From contig VWPU01018905.1 of the NCBI GenBank assembly GCA_013398955.1, positions 1 to 64,000 of the forward strand: a stretch of DNA of 64,000 nt, written 5' to 3'. Position numbers and translations under genes: made by a program. Below, one piece after another: positions 52,141 to 64,000 of the stretch (positions are counted from its first letter, which is position 1; each line of letters starts with the position of its first letter). Source of the stretch: Callaeas wilsoni (taxonomy: Eukaryota; Chordata; Aves; Passeriformes; Callaeidae). The notes under the pieces were generated by a model. It made no database searches. It was not told where the DNA came from and saw only the letters and a list, made by a program, of their open reading frames with translations.

Positions 52141-53820
52141 CAACTGGCTTTGAAAGTTTGTTACGGGGAGAGAGAGGGAACAGAAATGATGTGGTGGTGT
52201 GCTGTTGGTGACACGTGGCATTGGACCTGAGCAAGTGGCACATGAATGCTCTGAGGCAGAAGTTCTGGCAGCACAGACATCTGGGTTTTGGTTCAAGTGA
52301 TCAGACGACTCAGACACTTCTCCCTTTAGTCTTGGCAGTATGCAGGAAATGTCATCGCTTGTAAGAGGGGTTTTGACTTGCTGGGTGCAGAAAGGATACC
52401 AAAGGGACTTTATTTTTGACAAGATGCATCCTGAGCAGGAAGCCAAGGGGGGGTTAACATTTGGTCATGGCATAAAAAGACAAAAAACCCGAGAGCTGAG
52501 AGATTAAGCCCACAGGAAAGCATTCTCCAGATTCCTTACCCTAGCCCCAAGCCTGGGTTTATCCTTTGTATTTGTCTCCTTTAGAGAAGCTGAACACGAG
52601 GGCTGTCCTAATGGGAACAGGTTTGCAGATCTGCCTTCAAGTGAAGTGTCAGAGGAGAGAGGCTTTCTAAAAAGAAATAGCTAAAATGCCTGTGATGAGT
52701 AGCTGTCTATCGCTTCCATATGCAGTAAATGGAAGATAACACACTTGCAAGTGTGTGTGGGTTCTTTTGTTTGGTTTTTTGTTTGGTTTTTTTTTGGTTT
52801 GGTTTTTTTTTTTGGTTTTTTTGTTTGGTTTTTTGTTTTTGTTGTTTGTTGGTTGGTTGGTTTTTTGTGGTATTTTTTTTCTCTTTTTGTTTTTGTTTGG
52901 GTGGTGTTTTGTTGTTTGTTGGTTGGTTGGTTTTTTGTGGTATTTTTTTTCTTTGTTACGTAGTACATTTCTACAAATGAGAAGTTAGTCTTACAGACCT
53001 GAGAAAAGAAAATACAAGAAAATACAATGAAGAGAACAACTACACATGAGGGTAAGAAATTGACTGGAGAAGAGATGTCACAGAATTTATTTTTATTTAA
53101 AGAGGAACATCAGACCTCACAGGAAAGAATTAATAAAAATGGTTGACACAGTCAACATATTTTTAAAAATTTCTCATTAAACCCTTCAGCAAGGCCTCAT
53201 CCTATTACTCCTTATGTTAAGGGCTAAAGTTACTTCTTGGAATAGAAAGAAATAAAAGCATGAAGTATATCCTGTCAGGCTTGCAATGGAAAGAACTTTC
53301 CAATAGAGGCCAACAATCTGTGCTGGGGATCTGTGTTTTCCAGCATATTCATTATGTTCTTGGAGGTGCAGATGGTGGTACAAATAAACTCTGTTGACAG
53401 TGAAGAGTTACAGGGAGCCTGTGCAGTAACTGATGCTAAAGCCAGATTTGAGTCCATAAATGCAATCCAAAAATGTGCAGGACCAGTTTGTCCATAATTA
53501 GCAATGAATGGAATCTAAATCAATAACTGTCGTTTGGGATCATGGTAGTGGAGGAATTGTAATGCTCAGTGCCTCATCTATTTGCACTTTTAACTGCTGC
53601 TGCAGACCAAGAAGGCATCATGACACCACGGTGTACTTGGTTGTTCCTGTTCATTTGGATTTTGTGTTGCCTCAGCTTGTACTTTAGTTGCCCATTTTGT
53701 GTCTCTTGGGAGTTGAAGGCGTCTGGCAGGTGAGAACTCTTCTGGAGGTGTCCCTCTCTTCATTCTGTTCACAGGGTTCTACCCCTAGGAGGATTTAGTC
53801 TCCACCTGTCTGAGTCTTTA
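52141..53820. other. Intergenic DNA downstream of MGA (part 1)
   Basis: No gene found. Dominated by a GT-rich low-complexity tract (52745-52960); flanking DNA is unremarkable AT-rich sequence. Confidence 0.5.
52756..52957 (+). repeat. (GGTTT/GTTT)n low-complexity tract with 42-bp exact direct repeat
   Basis: Two hundred bases built almost only of G and T on the + strand. A 42-bp segment starting GTTGTTTGTTGGTTGG is perfectly repeated at 52841-52882 and 52911-52952 (offset 70 bp). Open frames across it on both strands (Phe/Trp/Val-rich or Lys/Thr/Asn-rich) are low-complexity artefacts. Confidence 0.85.
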
Positions 53821-56311
53821 TTGATGAAGAGGAAAGCCTCAGTGTGCCCTCCTCACCAGCCACCTGGGCCTCGCAGGCTGCCAGCACGAACCTCCCGTGC
53901 GGCGTTCCAAGCAGCTGGGAAGCCCTTTGCCCTGGGCTTCCAGCCACACAACCTCCTGCACACTCATCAGCGCGAGCACATCCCGAAGCCAGGGAGGCCT
54001 TCGGGATCTATGCTTGTGTTTGTCTAACCCAATTATGCATCCAGCCCAGCAGCCTGGGGTGTCTGACCTGTGCTGGTGTATTTGGGAATGTCCCTGCTGT
54101 CCCCTGTTTTGGTGGGGCCGCTCTCCAGCAGCCCTTTGCTGCCAGCAGAGTTCCTGTGACACAAAGTGCAAAGACCTCTCCTTGCTTTGATGGTGGTCAC
54201 TTTCTTGGTTCATCTTGGTCTTGTGAGGGTTCCCTGTTTTTTCTAGGGCTATCAGCATACAGGACCGTGGTTCCTCAAGGTTACAGCTGTTGGACCTGGC
54301 TGTCTAGTGAAAAGCAGATGCTGGAAATCAGAATGAGGGACTTGAACCCGAAGGCGGTATTTTGCCCATCTGTCTCTGCATCCCTCACTCCTCAGCTGTC
54401 AGCATCGAGTAGCTGCCGGGTGGACCAGGATCCCTGCCTGTGTAAGATGTGGATGTGATGGGGGGATGTATCAAGGCACAGTCACAGCTACGTGGGTGTG
54501 AGCAGGAGGGCTGCTGTGCTGCAAGAGCAGGGCTCAGTCCCTCTGCCAGCCTGCTGGGACCAGCTCCGAGGAGGAGGAGACAGGCTTTCCTGCCTGCCTT
54601 TCACTTCCTTTCCCGTCCCTGGCGAGTGCAGGGCTCCCTGTAATTCCCCCGCGTGGCGCAGAGCGGTGCCCCTGGCGAGGGCCGCAGCACGCTGTGCCTC
54701 GTGGGCTGGAACCAGGCAATTAAATAGCAGCTAAAAAAAGATACGCAGACATAAGCTGTGTGCCATTTTTAGTGGCTTTCAGCACCGATTAACTCCTTAG
54801 ACAACAGCTGTATGAAACAGCCTGCCCAGCTCTTCCTGGTCTGTCCCTCTGGACAAACCCCGGGCCTGCTGGGGCAGGGCTGTGGCTGCCCCCAGCAGAG
54901 CGGCAAAACCTGCAGGTGTGCAGCTCTTCCCTGGCTTCTCCAGTGCACTGTGTGGGCACAAAGCTTCTGGGCAAGGTCTGTAGGCTCGTGTGGGTCTGCA
55001 GAGCTTACATGAGCAATGGGCTCCAGTTTGCTGCTGAGGCTACTGAGCACTGCAAGGATATAAAACTCTTCATGCCTCTGAGGTGCCACTGCATCTGGAA
55101 AATGGACTTTTGACCCCTGGACTTTGGGATCCAGTGATCTGTGATTATTTTTAGACAAAAAATGTAAAATAACCCCAGTGTTAATACCAATCATCTTTCA
55201 AAAAGAGGCCAGAGTTTGTTTTTTAAATTGTGCTGGACCCAATCTACATAAAAAACCAAAAGGGAGGATGAATGCCTGACAGAAGCTCGCTGCTTTATGG
55301 AATAGCACAGTGTGTTTTCAGCCCATGGGGTTGGGATGACTGATGATCCCCACCCTTCCCCTGGACCTTCTGCAGTGTGAAAGTATGATCAAGACTTGTT
55401 TGATTTGTGGCTGCTTGACTGTTCTGTTTAACAAGAAGCCCATTAGCAGGACAATAAGAGCTTTACAGGTGTTTTCAGGACAGCACACCACTGTCCATTA
55501 AAGGCCGTTGCAGCAGCACGTGCTGTAGCCTCCGTTTCAGTGCCTGGCCAGGATTTCCTGCAGCAGTGAGAGGAGAAGGGTGGGTCTGCACTGGAGCTGA
55601 CTCAGTAGTTTGGCAGAAGCAGAAGCAGAAGCTGCCGCCAGCTCTTGCACCGCTCGTCCCTTGCATCCTTCACAGCGCCCTGTGTGCCAGACCCCCTTGC
55701 AGGAGCTGCACAAGCTGCTCTTGGCCTGAGGGGCAGGTGCTCCTCTTTCTCCCCTTCTTCCATCAGTCCTCCTGGCTGCTCGGGCCTGGACCGCTGAGCC
55801 CCATCCTCTGTGTAAGGAAAAGGGGCTTAGACCCTGCTGCTTGCACACTGCAGCCTGGCCTGCCATCACACACACACCAGCACCTCAAAGCCCAGGCCTG
55901 TGGCTACACTCGCCTTCTGGCGACAAGTCAACTGCTGAGCACGTGCTGGGTTTTCTCTTCTGAAGAGCAGCAGAGTCATGCCAATCCCTCTGCTCTCTTC
56001 TGCTTCCCTCTGGCTCGCCCTGCCCTCTGCATGGCTGAGGGCTTGCCAGCTGTACTCTTTTATTCACAAAACATGTTCCAGCCTAAGGTGTCCTAAAACA
56101 GCAGTAAAATTTTTGAAGGGATCCTGGAATTCCTTGCTGAGTTTCTTTTCTCCTGAAGGAAAAACCTCAGTGGAGACAAGGTGTCTGGTTTCTTTTGGTA
56201 TCCAATGAAGGCCGGAGCTGTTTGTGTAAACAGCAGCTAGAGGTGCCTCTTCCCGCAGGAGCTGTTGCTTGGCACGGGTGAAGCTGCGCTGTCCTTGGCC
56301 ACGAGCCCTTG

Positions 56312-56343
56312 GCCCCCATGGCCCCCCATGGCCCCATGGGGGC
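56312..56343 (+). repeat. GC-rich inverted repeat (10-bp arms, 12-nt loop)
   Basis: GCCCCCATGG at 56312-56321 pairs perfectly with CCATGGGGGC at 56334-56343. The loop carries a third copy of the CCCATGG motif, so this is also a small tandem array. Confidence 0.7.
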
Positions 56344-57639
56344 ACAGCTCTTGGTTAGACAGCCTTGTCTGTCCCTGCCTAAGCCTGAGGCACACACAGT
56401 GCTGAGCTTTGAAAAGGTGTGAGCTAATGCTGTGCCTTATTTCAGAGACCTGCTGGACCTGGATGGTACTATAAAATGTTATATAGCTGGAGTAAAACAG
56501 GATTTGATCAACCATTAATGTCCCTTTGGGGCCTGGCTGGAGCCACGCTTGCATGCTGAGCCTTGGAAAGGCAGCAGGGCCTGGGCAAGGTTCCCCTGCC
56601 TGTGCAGCCGTGTGTGGGAGCAGGACGCTGGGGCGGCTGGGGGCCGGTGGGAGCCCCACAGAACGTGCCCCTCGGATTCGGGGGGGGGCAGCTGCTGGCT
56701 TGGCTGGGGCTGGCTCGGTTTGAGGGGTGTGTGGGGAGGCAGTGGTGTGGTCTCTGATGGGGGACAGGTTATGGGGCTGGATAACCTGAGATGGGCCAAG
56801 CTTCAGGAAACTTCAAACACATGTGAAGGTTTCCACCTACGAGATGGGTAACACAGCAGTACGATTTTCCTGCTCTGGTTATTTTGATACCCATTCTAAT
56901 GGTGTGGATCTGATGTGATTGTGTTTTAACTTCTGTTAAGGTTACTGTAAAAGCATGACAGAAAAAGGAGATGCTGGCAAACCTTTTGCAATAACAATGA
57001 TTAACTCCTGCTCCCCAACCAGTGTCTGCACTTCTAGATTACAATGGCTACTTGATTTTAAATAATGGCTCAAGCAGACTTGCAGCTGGTGACTACTTTT
57101 GCAAAGCTATGAATTTTCTTCCTCAGCTTTTGAATGCCCATGGCAAAAAAATCTCACCCCACAAATGTTTTGTGGCTCTGACATGTGGGGCAATCAACTT
57201 GAACCGGGAGGCTTAGTCTTCAGGAAGAAATTTTAATAAACGGCTCCCACCAGGCGAGCTGAACTGATGGCAGCCACAGTGGGAATTGTTACTACTGTGC
57301 TCCAGTGTAGACAAGGCCTCATTGTCTGGCTTTGATGGGGAAAATGTCCAGTTTCACAAAGTTTGCTGAGCAAGGGAGAAAATAATTATATTGCAGATCA
57401 GCTTACAAGGGGCACATTCATGTTTGAAAGAAAACTTGATTTTCATAGGGTGAGGAAGAAAAGCATAACTGCCAAAGGAAAAAGCCAGCGGCGTTCATGA
57501 CCTATTAAAATTGCCTCAAGTCAGAAGTTATTCCTGGCTGAAGGTGGGTCCCAAGGGGCTGGATCCTTGACTCTGGCTGAGACAGTGCAGGTGGGAAGCC
57601 TGCAGGAAAGCAAGCATCCTCTGCCTCTGAAGGTGCTCT

Positions 57640-57930
57640 GTGCTGCCGGCACGGGCTGCGAGGCGGACGTGGCACAGAGCAGAGCCTTGCGTGGCTGGAC
57701 ACAGAGCTGTTGCTGCAGCTGCGTCCCTCAGGCCCCGGTGTCTCCAAGCTCCCCCACGGGCACTGCCAGGGCAGAAGCTGTGGTAGCCGCGTCCCACAGC
57801 CCCATCCTCTGCCTGCCGCCTCAGGACCCGCAGGGGCTTCGGGCAGGCCGGCGCAGTGTGTCCCCCGCTGGTCACACGGCGCTGCCACCCGCCCGCGTGT
57901 GTGACCGGCCACAGCAGCGCCACTGCCTCC
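57640..57930. promoter_or_regulatory. Isolated CpG-rich patch
   Basis: By eye about two dozen CpGs in roughly 290 bp at high GC, standing out from flanking DNA. It could be a CpG island of an unseen transcript start or an enhancer. No start codon or splice site ties it to a gene in this window. Confidence 0.35.
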
Positions 57931-58492
57931 AATCCGCCCAGCTCCCAGTTTGCAGCTCCCGGTTACTGCAGCTGAGATTTCATTTGCAGTATTTGAACAA
58001 AACATTGGAAGCGTTTCAGTTTGTACGCTTGTATTTAGGAAGACCACAGAGCAAATGGTGAAGGAATATATGCTCTGCAGCACTGGGCTGGCTGTGCTGA
58101 GCCACACGCAGCTGGCCCTGGCTGCTGACTGGCTGCCTCCCACTGGCACTGGGAGTGTTTGCCATTTTGGTTGTCTCCCCAAGAGGGAGGATGTAATTAT
58201 CTTCTTTTTGCAAGATTGCATGTAATTTTCTCTTCACTATCTTAAAAAAAAAGAAAATTGAAACAGAAGCAGAAATGAACTGTGCAACAAGCTGATAACC
58301 TATTAATTCTTTAATTAGATTGAAAGCAAAGCTTGAATGAATCTAGTGCTATAAATCTTGGGGATTTTGTGAGCATTTCTCTCAAGGAAGCGAGCGCTCT
58401 TCTCTTTGTAGGAAGCTGCAACACCAGCAGAAACCCAGTTTGTTGTCATGGCAATGTCAGTATGCCTTCTCTGTATGCCAAATCATGGGCAC

Positions 58493-58695
58493 TCATAGGA
58501 TCATAGGAAAATTCACATAGGAAAGGCCCTCTGGAGATCTGCAGTCCAGCTTCCTGTCCAGGGCAGGGGCAGTCATGAGATCAAACCAGGCTGGTCAGGT
58601 CTTTCTCCATCCAGGACTTAAAACCCTCAAGGGATGGAGATAGTGCCTCTTACAGGGCAAAATTTCTAGGCTGTTCCTACCAGCATTCTTGTCTT
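58493..58695 (-). mobile_element. CR1 3'-end fragment, minus strand
   Basis: Starts TCATAGGATCATAGGAAAAT, followed by GGAAAGGCCCTCTGGAGATC and, further on, AAGGGATGGAGATAG; this is the standard order of an inverted CR1 3' UTR. About 200 bp remain and it is non-coding. Confidence 0.8.
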
Positions 58696-61600
58696 CCTAA
58701 TTCCAGTCATTCTGAGAATAATATTTGAGTTTGCTGTGGCTTTGGTATTTAGTCACCGTGTTTTCTGTTTATCACCACCCTGAGAGTGTGATCTGGCTAT
58801 ACTTTTATATTTCCCTCTCAGTCAATCGTCTTGCCAGACGACTAAAGTGCTGTGTTTTCTTGTATTTGACATTTGTTTTCTGCCCACATTGGCACTGCTT
58901 AAGGAAAGCATCCCTTGTCAGACCTGTATTTGCACATTAGCAATGGGAGCAAATGCATCCATCCATACAAGTTAAATGTGTGCTTGACTGCTCTTTAGAT
59001 AGACTTACAAGCATGCAAATGTTGCCATTAATCCCAGTCCTTCCTCTTTGTTGTTATCTATGTAAAGTGTGCTGGACTGAAGAAAGGAGAGAGCGTGTGT
59101 GTTTGTGTGTGTCCTTATCCTGAAGGGCACGCACTTGCCAACTCTCTTTTAACAGGATTGTTTCAAGAGTTTTGTGTTTCACTCTCCTCCTGTTGGTATC
59201 GTATTTAGTATACCACGTCCTGTCCAAGGACCAACTGCTGTCCAAGGTTTGTCTTGTTTAATTGAATTATGGTTGCCATGGGGAGTGGAAAGGTCAGATT
59301 TCTTTCTGCATGGTGAATTTTGCAAGCCAAGGTATGTTACAGAGAAAGAGGGAAACCTGGATCTCTAAGTCTGTGTCAAGAAGCAAGAGTTTAAGTGGAA
59401 GGGATTTTAAAAGGGGTTTATGGTAATTTGTTCTTCCCTACTTCCCAAGGAAATTAAGTTGGAGCTGGGTACAAAATTTAGGCTTGTTGGAAAACCCTAG
59501 TTCCACAACCAAGTGCCACAGCTCTTGTTGTGCCTATCTCCTTATCTTCCCTGCTTGCTGGACAGAGTCTACCCTGAGACTGAGCTGTGCTTTGCTTCTG
59601 ACACCTACCGAAGTCCTCTCAGAGTCTTTCTAGAGAACCAAGTACAAGCAAAGGGACTGACATCGACTGCATACTCCTAGGTAGGATACTGGCAACGGAT
59701 CAGGAAAACTACAAATAGATGCAGTGCCAGCATTTCTGGTATTTGGTTTCCAAACAACATGACATGTAGTCTGCATTTCATTCCCTGTGCTTTCCTCCAC
59801 TATCTCTGAGGTGAGAGGATGGAGCTTGGTGTTCAGGGATGCCACGGTGCTAAGCCCTCTTCTACAGGCTCTGTAACAACCCCTGTGGGACTCGTTACTG
59901 GCCTCTGTGCCAACCTGACATACGGACCCTGACACAGCCCTGCCTGCAGGAGGGGGACACAGAGATGGGCACCCCAGTGGGAAGCAGCACAACATCTCTG
60001 TGGGAGGGTCTGGTACACAACAGGAAGTTTTGGGAAAAGCTCTCTTGCAGGGTTTTGTTTTGATGTTTACTTTTATCTTTGAAGGATGTGAAAGGTGAAA
60101 GGTAGTGCAAATAAATGAAACATTCATGAGATATTCCCCTCCAAGCAGGAGTTCATGAGAACAGATGGGGAAACTGAGGCAAAAAGCAGTGCCTGAAACA
60201 CGTCCAGCTAAGTATTGCCCAACAGCATGAGAGATTGAGTGGGGTAACTTGCATGCTCTGCTGCATTTGATTTTCCAGCATTCACACTTCAGACCTCATG
60301 GGGAGAGCAGGGTTGTGACATGAGAGGAAATTTAGAACATCATCACCATGCTAAGTGTGGTTGTGGGAGGCAAAGTGAGCAGCTGTGAAAACTGATACAA
60401 ATGGGTGGATTTCATGGCTTGCGATATAACGCTTTGACATCACTTGCCATCAGAGGGACTTTCATATTTGCTTGCTCACTTACAGTTTTGCTTTAGTTCT
60501 TTAATTTTGCTAACAGTAGTAATAATAAAAGGCATCTGTGGAAACTGTGCAGCACAGTCAAGCTGTAAGATCTGTCATGCCGTCTTTTTCTCAGGGCAAA
60601 ACCCAAAGCTGCCTGAATTCTGGTTTACATTGTCAGCTTGCTGCGGAGCACCAAGAGCAGGACTAACTCCAGCCAGGACACTGCCCACTTTGGGCTTGCA
60701 GAAGATATTCATGCTGCATTGTTCTTATTAATTACAGCTCTCTGGAAACATAAGGCATGGGATGGAGGAAAATGAAACAAACAGGCTTATTTAGGTCAAT
60801 TACAAAAGTACAGGCTAATTGCAAACAAAGTGGTAAAACAGGAGCAGTCGAGGCTCAGAGGAAAACAATGCGAACAGTGACCTACATACTCTTGGGGAGC
60901 GAGGGGAGGTTAGACAGCAGGCCATTGGGAACACCAGCTCAGCAGAGAGGGGTTTGCAAGCACCTCTCCTTTCTGATCCCTGGGCCAGGGCCAGCCTCCG
61001 TGCTGAGTGCCATCCATGCAGTCTGTGCAGAGCTGGCCTAAACGTCTAAGAACATTCAGGGAGACATCAGCCAAGTGATGCAGTGGCTTCGTTCCCTTGT
61101 GGTATTTAGCCCCATAGAAAGCTGCAAGGCCTCTGCTGTGAGGGCAGAACCTGGAAAATAACAGCTCCCTGCTTTCCATTGCAGAACAGTCTGGGAGTGA
61201 AGATAGTGTGAGTTTGTATGCTCTCGCTCACGCTGCCAGAGAGAGGACAAGTGAAGAACAATCAGGTGCTTAGACACATGCTGAAAAACCTAGCTTGTGA
61301 TCCCTTTCTGTGCCTATAACAGTAAGGAGCTCTCTCTAGTCTAACCTGGCCCAGCATAACACAGCCCAACCCAACCATTCTACAGTGAACAGGCCTCTGG
61401 ATGATCTTAAAGCAGTCAAGCAGCAGCTTTCAGCCTCTACTCAGTGAGCCCTTGCAAGCACTTTTAAGACATTTGTGGAGAGTAGCTCTTTTTGGTTACC
61501 TTTCACGAACACCTTAAGCCCACTGCCAACAAGATGAAGTGTGTAGATGTCTGCACCCCCACTCACTGCAAAAGGTTTATGGGCCCAAGACTGGGAAAGG

Positions 61601-64000
61601 TATAAAGTGGTTGCTCTAAGGGAGATCTTTATCATTCCTCACAGAGTTCAATGGTAATTTCATCCTGTGGCATGTATTTCCAGAGAGCAGTAATTAGGGA
61701 GAACAATGGAACACAAATAATTTCTACAAAAGGGAACAAGGGTTTGGCATCCCTTGTTTAAGTACCAGCTCAGTCAAATGTTTTCCTATCATGTGGTTTT
61801 CACCTCTGGACTCCCCTTGCAAGTAGGAGTATCCAACATCCAATCTCTGTGTGCCTGCCAGCCCTGGCACCTATCCAGTCAATGGGAGACAGCCTTCTCC
61901 TATCTGCATGGTGCTGCTCTTGTCTCTACCCACACCTAAGGTCCCAGCTAACTACGCTCTAAAAATGACAGAGTTCATGCAACGCTGCGGTCTCACCATG
62001 GGCTTTTGAGACTGTCAAGCCATTCGGTCCTGTGTGTAAATGGGGCCGGACTCTGTTAGTTCTAATCTTGAAAGAACCCCTGTGGATTAGCCTGGGTAAC
62101 ATGTCATGGCTTGTCTGACCAGCCAAAGATGTGACGGTGGCAAGTTCACCAGCCCCAGGCAGTGTCCAGGCTGAGTTTTGCCTCAGTACTTGATGTATAT
62201 CCTCCCTCCTAACCTCCATGGAGCCAGCAGGAAGCACAACACATTTACATTCAGCAGCTACCGCACAGCATTCTCATCCCCTGCCACTGAAAAATGGACG
62301 ACAAAGACAGGTCCTGCTTCTGGTGGATATTTAATAGGGTTGTAACATCATTTATCTCCCTCCACAAGCTGGCTAATGCACAAATGTGTGGTCCAGGCCA
62401 CAGCCAGCGGGGATAGCTGTTCACACAACTAGTGTTGTACTAGTGGAGAGGCTGAACAGAAGTAATGGGGGCTGTGGCCTTGCTCTAGGACAGCCACTGG
62501 CCCCTGCAGGGCCCTGCCCTTGTCCACCCCTGCAGCACTCAGGTGCTGGTGAGGCTCTCCTGGGGACCGTTCACCACACGTGCTGCCCAAGGAGGCTGTG
62601 GGAAGTCCAGCAGCCATTCCTCCAGGCTTCAGTCAGCTGGCACAGGTTTTTTTTTATCACTCACATCTGCCATGCCGCAGCAGGCTTGGAAGCACACCTC
62701 ACTGCACATCGGATGCACACGTGCCTTGGGCACCAGGTGAGTCAGAACACGGCCTTGCTTTGACAGCTGAATGGACACTTGTGTGCACTTGGCTAATTAT
62801 GTCGAAAATAGTTCTAATGGAGGGCATGGGTTTTGTTGATCCCTTGAAATACAGGAGTGAGACATAAGCAGACTAGTTCACCTGTTATAATAGCAGAGTC
62901 AAATTAGAAATGGATTTGTAATATTTTCCTTTAGTTTAGGGGACATTCTTCTAATTCAGAAAAAAAGTGAATGTAGCCGTGCCTGGGATTTCCAGGTACA
63001 TCTGTGCACATTTTGTTGTATTACAGAAACTATCAGTCCTTAGTGGATACAAGCCTTTTCTAAGCAGTAACTTTCTATCTTCAGCTGGACTTTCTATACT
63101 ATACATTTTGTTTGTACTCCCCATGGTTTCTCTTTATCAGCACAATTTCCTGGCAACCAGCTGAATGGCATTCACGCATGTATATTTTTCTTTTTTTAAA
63201 GCACAGCTGGGATCTATGATATAAGCATATTCTCCCTGGATGCATTATGAACCATAGATGTCTACATGACTTTTCCATGGGAACACATGAAGAAAAGATC
63301 CTGTGTAACTGCTGGCTGGATTCTAAACATTTCAAGTCAAGTACCAGGAGCCTGATAAAAAGACCTAAGCTATGGCTGGAAACAATTTCCAGAAACTCAT
63401 TCTGCTTATCCTTTGTAGCTGTGGCAATAAATGAGAGAGAGGAATGGACAAAGCTCACTGCCAGAAAACAAGTCAACAAAAGCAACTAACTCTGTTTGGG
63501 TTTCATCACCTGTCATGCTGTACATTGAGCTTTGGAGGCCTCTGTGTGTCCAGAAGAGAATTCTCGGTGTATTTTGCCAGGGCAAATTCATATCTAATTA
63601 AGAGGTTAATAATGAAATTATTATTAAGTTCACAGTAATTTTCACAGTTGGAGAAAAGTTAAATGTGAAATGCCCTTTATATACTGCCTGGTAGCTGCTT
63701 TTCTTCTCTTACCCTCTACCTGTCTAGTTTCTCATATAGTTATTTTTTTTCTGGACTACACCAAAGCTGTTTGTCTTTCCTCCTCCACCCTCTCTCCACA
63801 TGTGAGTGCCTGCTGTTCACTGCTCTAAGAAGTCAACAGGAGGAAAAAGGCATAATGACCCTGCTGAATCAACATCCTGTGAGGCTGAAATGATAGTCAT
63901 TATCCTAACTGGAAAGCAGCGCTATGGTCGTTTGAAGGTTGGAGGGAGGCAGCTCTTACAGAAGAAGACCAAATGTTCTTCTTGCACAGAGTTTAAAGCT
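58696..64000. other. Intergenic DNA to the right edge (part 3)
   Basis: No gene, RNA gene or long mobile element recognised. A short GT-rich run lies at ~59095-59115 and a weak MIR-like fragment at ~60160. Open frames are short and without family features. Confidence 0.45.
60160..60215 (-). repeat. Possible MIR-like SINE fragment
   Basis: ACAGATGGGGAAACTGAGGC followed by a degenerate ..CAGCTAAGT resembles the inverted 3' half of MIR-family SINEs (CAGATGAGGAAACTGAGGC). Only ~55 bp can be matched by eye. Confidence 0.3.

Larger units (their letters stand above)
53821..58490. other. Intergenic GC-richer DNA (part 2)
   Basis: GC content rises here and stop-free frames become long on both strands (for example 53844-54458 + and 57505-58221 -). 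None shows a domain, conserved block or splice structure I recognise. Local features are a GC hairpin at 56312-56343, an E-box CACGTG at 55940 and a CpG-rich patch at ~57640-57930. Confidence 0.45.

Noticed and set aside
52681..52988. Phe/Trp/Val-rich (+) and Lys/Thr/Asn-rich (-) frames
   Set aside because: Pure translation of the G/T low-complexity tract.
53844..54458. 204-codon + frame downstream of MGA
   Set aside because: Stop-poor because the DNA is GC-rich; Cys/Ser/Pro-heavy, overlapped by open frames in other phases, no motif.
57505..58221. 238-codon minus-strand frame across the CpG-rich patch
   Set aside because: Length is explained by high GC. Composition is Ser/Pro/Arg/Gly-rich and no domain or splice site supports it; the CpG patch itself is kept as a finding.
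52141..64000. Possible first exons of the next gene (MAPKBP1 in human)
   Set aside because: I looked for its N-terminal and WD-repeat sequence in all frames and saw none; the gene probably starts beyond the window.
1..64000. CRISPR arrays, bacterial operons, tRNA genes or a novel defence-type system
   Set aside because: The window is vertebrate DNA with one intron-rich gene; no regular spacer arrays, operonic gene packing or tRNA cloverleaf was seen.

Overview
The window is vertebrate and almost certainly avian nuclear DNA. It has GT-AG introns, two long 5'-truncated CR1 LINE copies plus a short one, and an ERVL-like solo LTR of a kind I know from bird genomes. One gene, on the + strand, fills about 52 kb. 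It is MGA (MAX dimerization protein MGA, the scaffold of the variant Polycomb complex PRC1.6), the large transcription factor carrying both a T-box and a bHLH-zipper. I recognised it by protein similarity to human and mouse MGA along its whole length.

Layout. Positions 1-~200 are a CpG-rich first, non-coding exon at the left edge. Intron 1 (to 4009) holds a minus-strand CR1. Exon 2 (4010-5151) carries the ATG (4088) and the whole T-box. Twenty-three further coding exons run to the stop at 48940-48942. Every junction was placed by hand from GT/AG sites and reading phase. The joined CDS is 9,645 nt (3,214 codons plus stop), close to mammalian MGA. Protein order: T-box (about 72-262); SUMO-consensus and AT-hook region (about 380-650); long disordered repression region; a cysteine module of two CX4CX3CXC units (1036-1071); Thr/Ser-rich low-complexity exons; a 17-residue acidic run (2393-2409); bHLH-zipper (about 2518-2605); and a C-terminus with three MPxLAP repeats. 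The 3'UTR is about 3.2 kb, with its last strong poly(A) signal at 52117.

From 52.15 kb to the end I found no gene. This part holds a GT-rich low-complexity tract with a 42-bp exact duplication, a CpG-rich patch (57.64-57.93 kb), a CR1 3' fragment (58.5 kb) and a weak MIR-like fragment (60.16 kb). The next gene downstream in amniotes (MAPKBP1 in human) does not start visibly inside the window.

Most interesting observations: (1) read-through of the GTGGGT donor of exon 2 meets a stop overlapping an AATAAA, which would give a T-box-only MGA by intronic polyadenylation; (2) a decayed exon-like block in intron 12 resembles exon 16, sharing the eight-residue motif NGQIIQLV; (3) a 51-codon symmetric exon (exon 24) that I cannot place in canonical human MGA; (4) a 5S-rRNA-derived fragment in intron 14; (5) a 21-codon uORF just upstream of the MGA start; (6) a NAGNAG acceptor at exon 12. 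I do not see a new multi-gene system here: this is a one-gene locus with several regulatory features worth testing.
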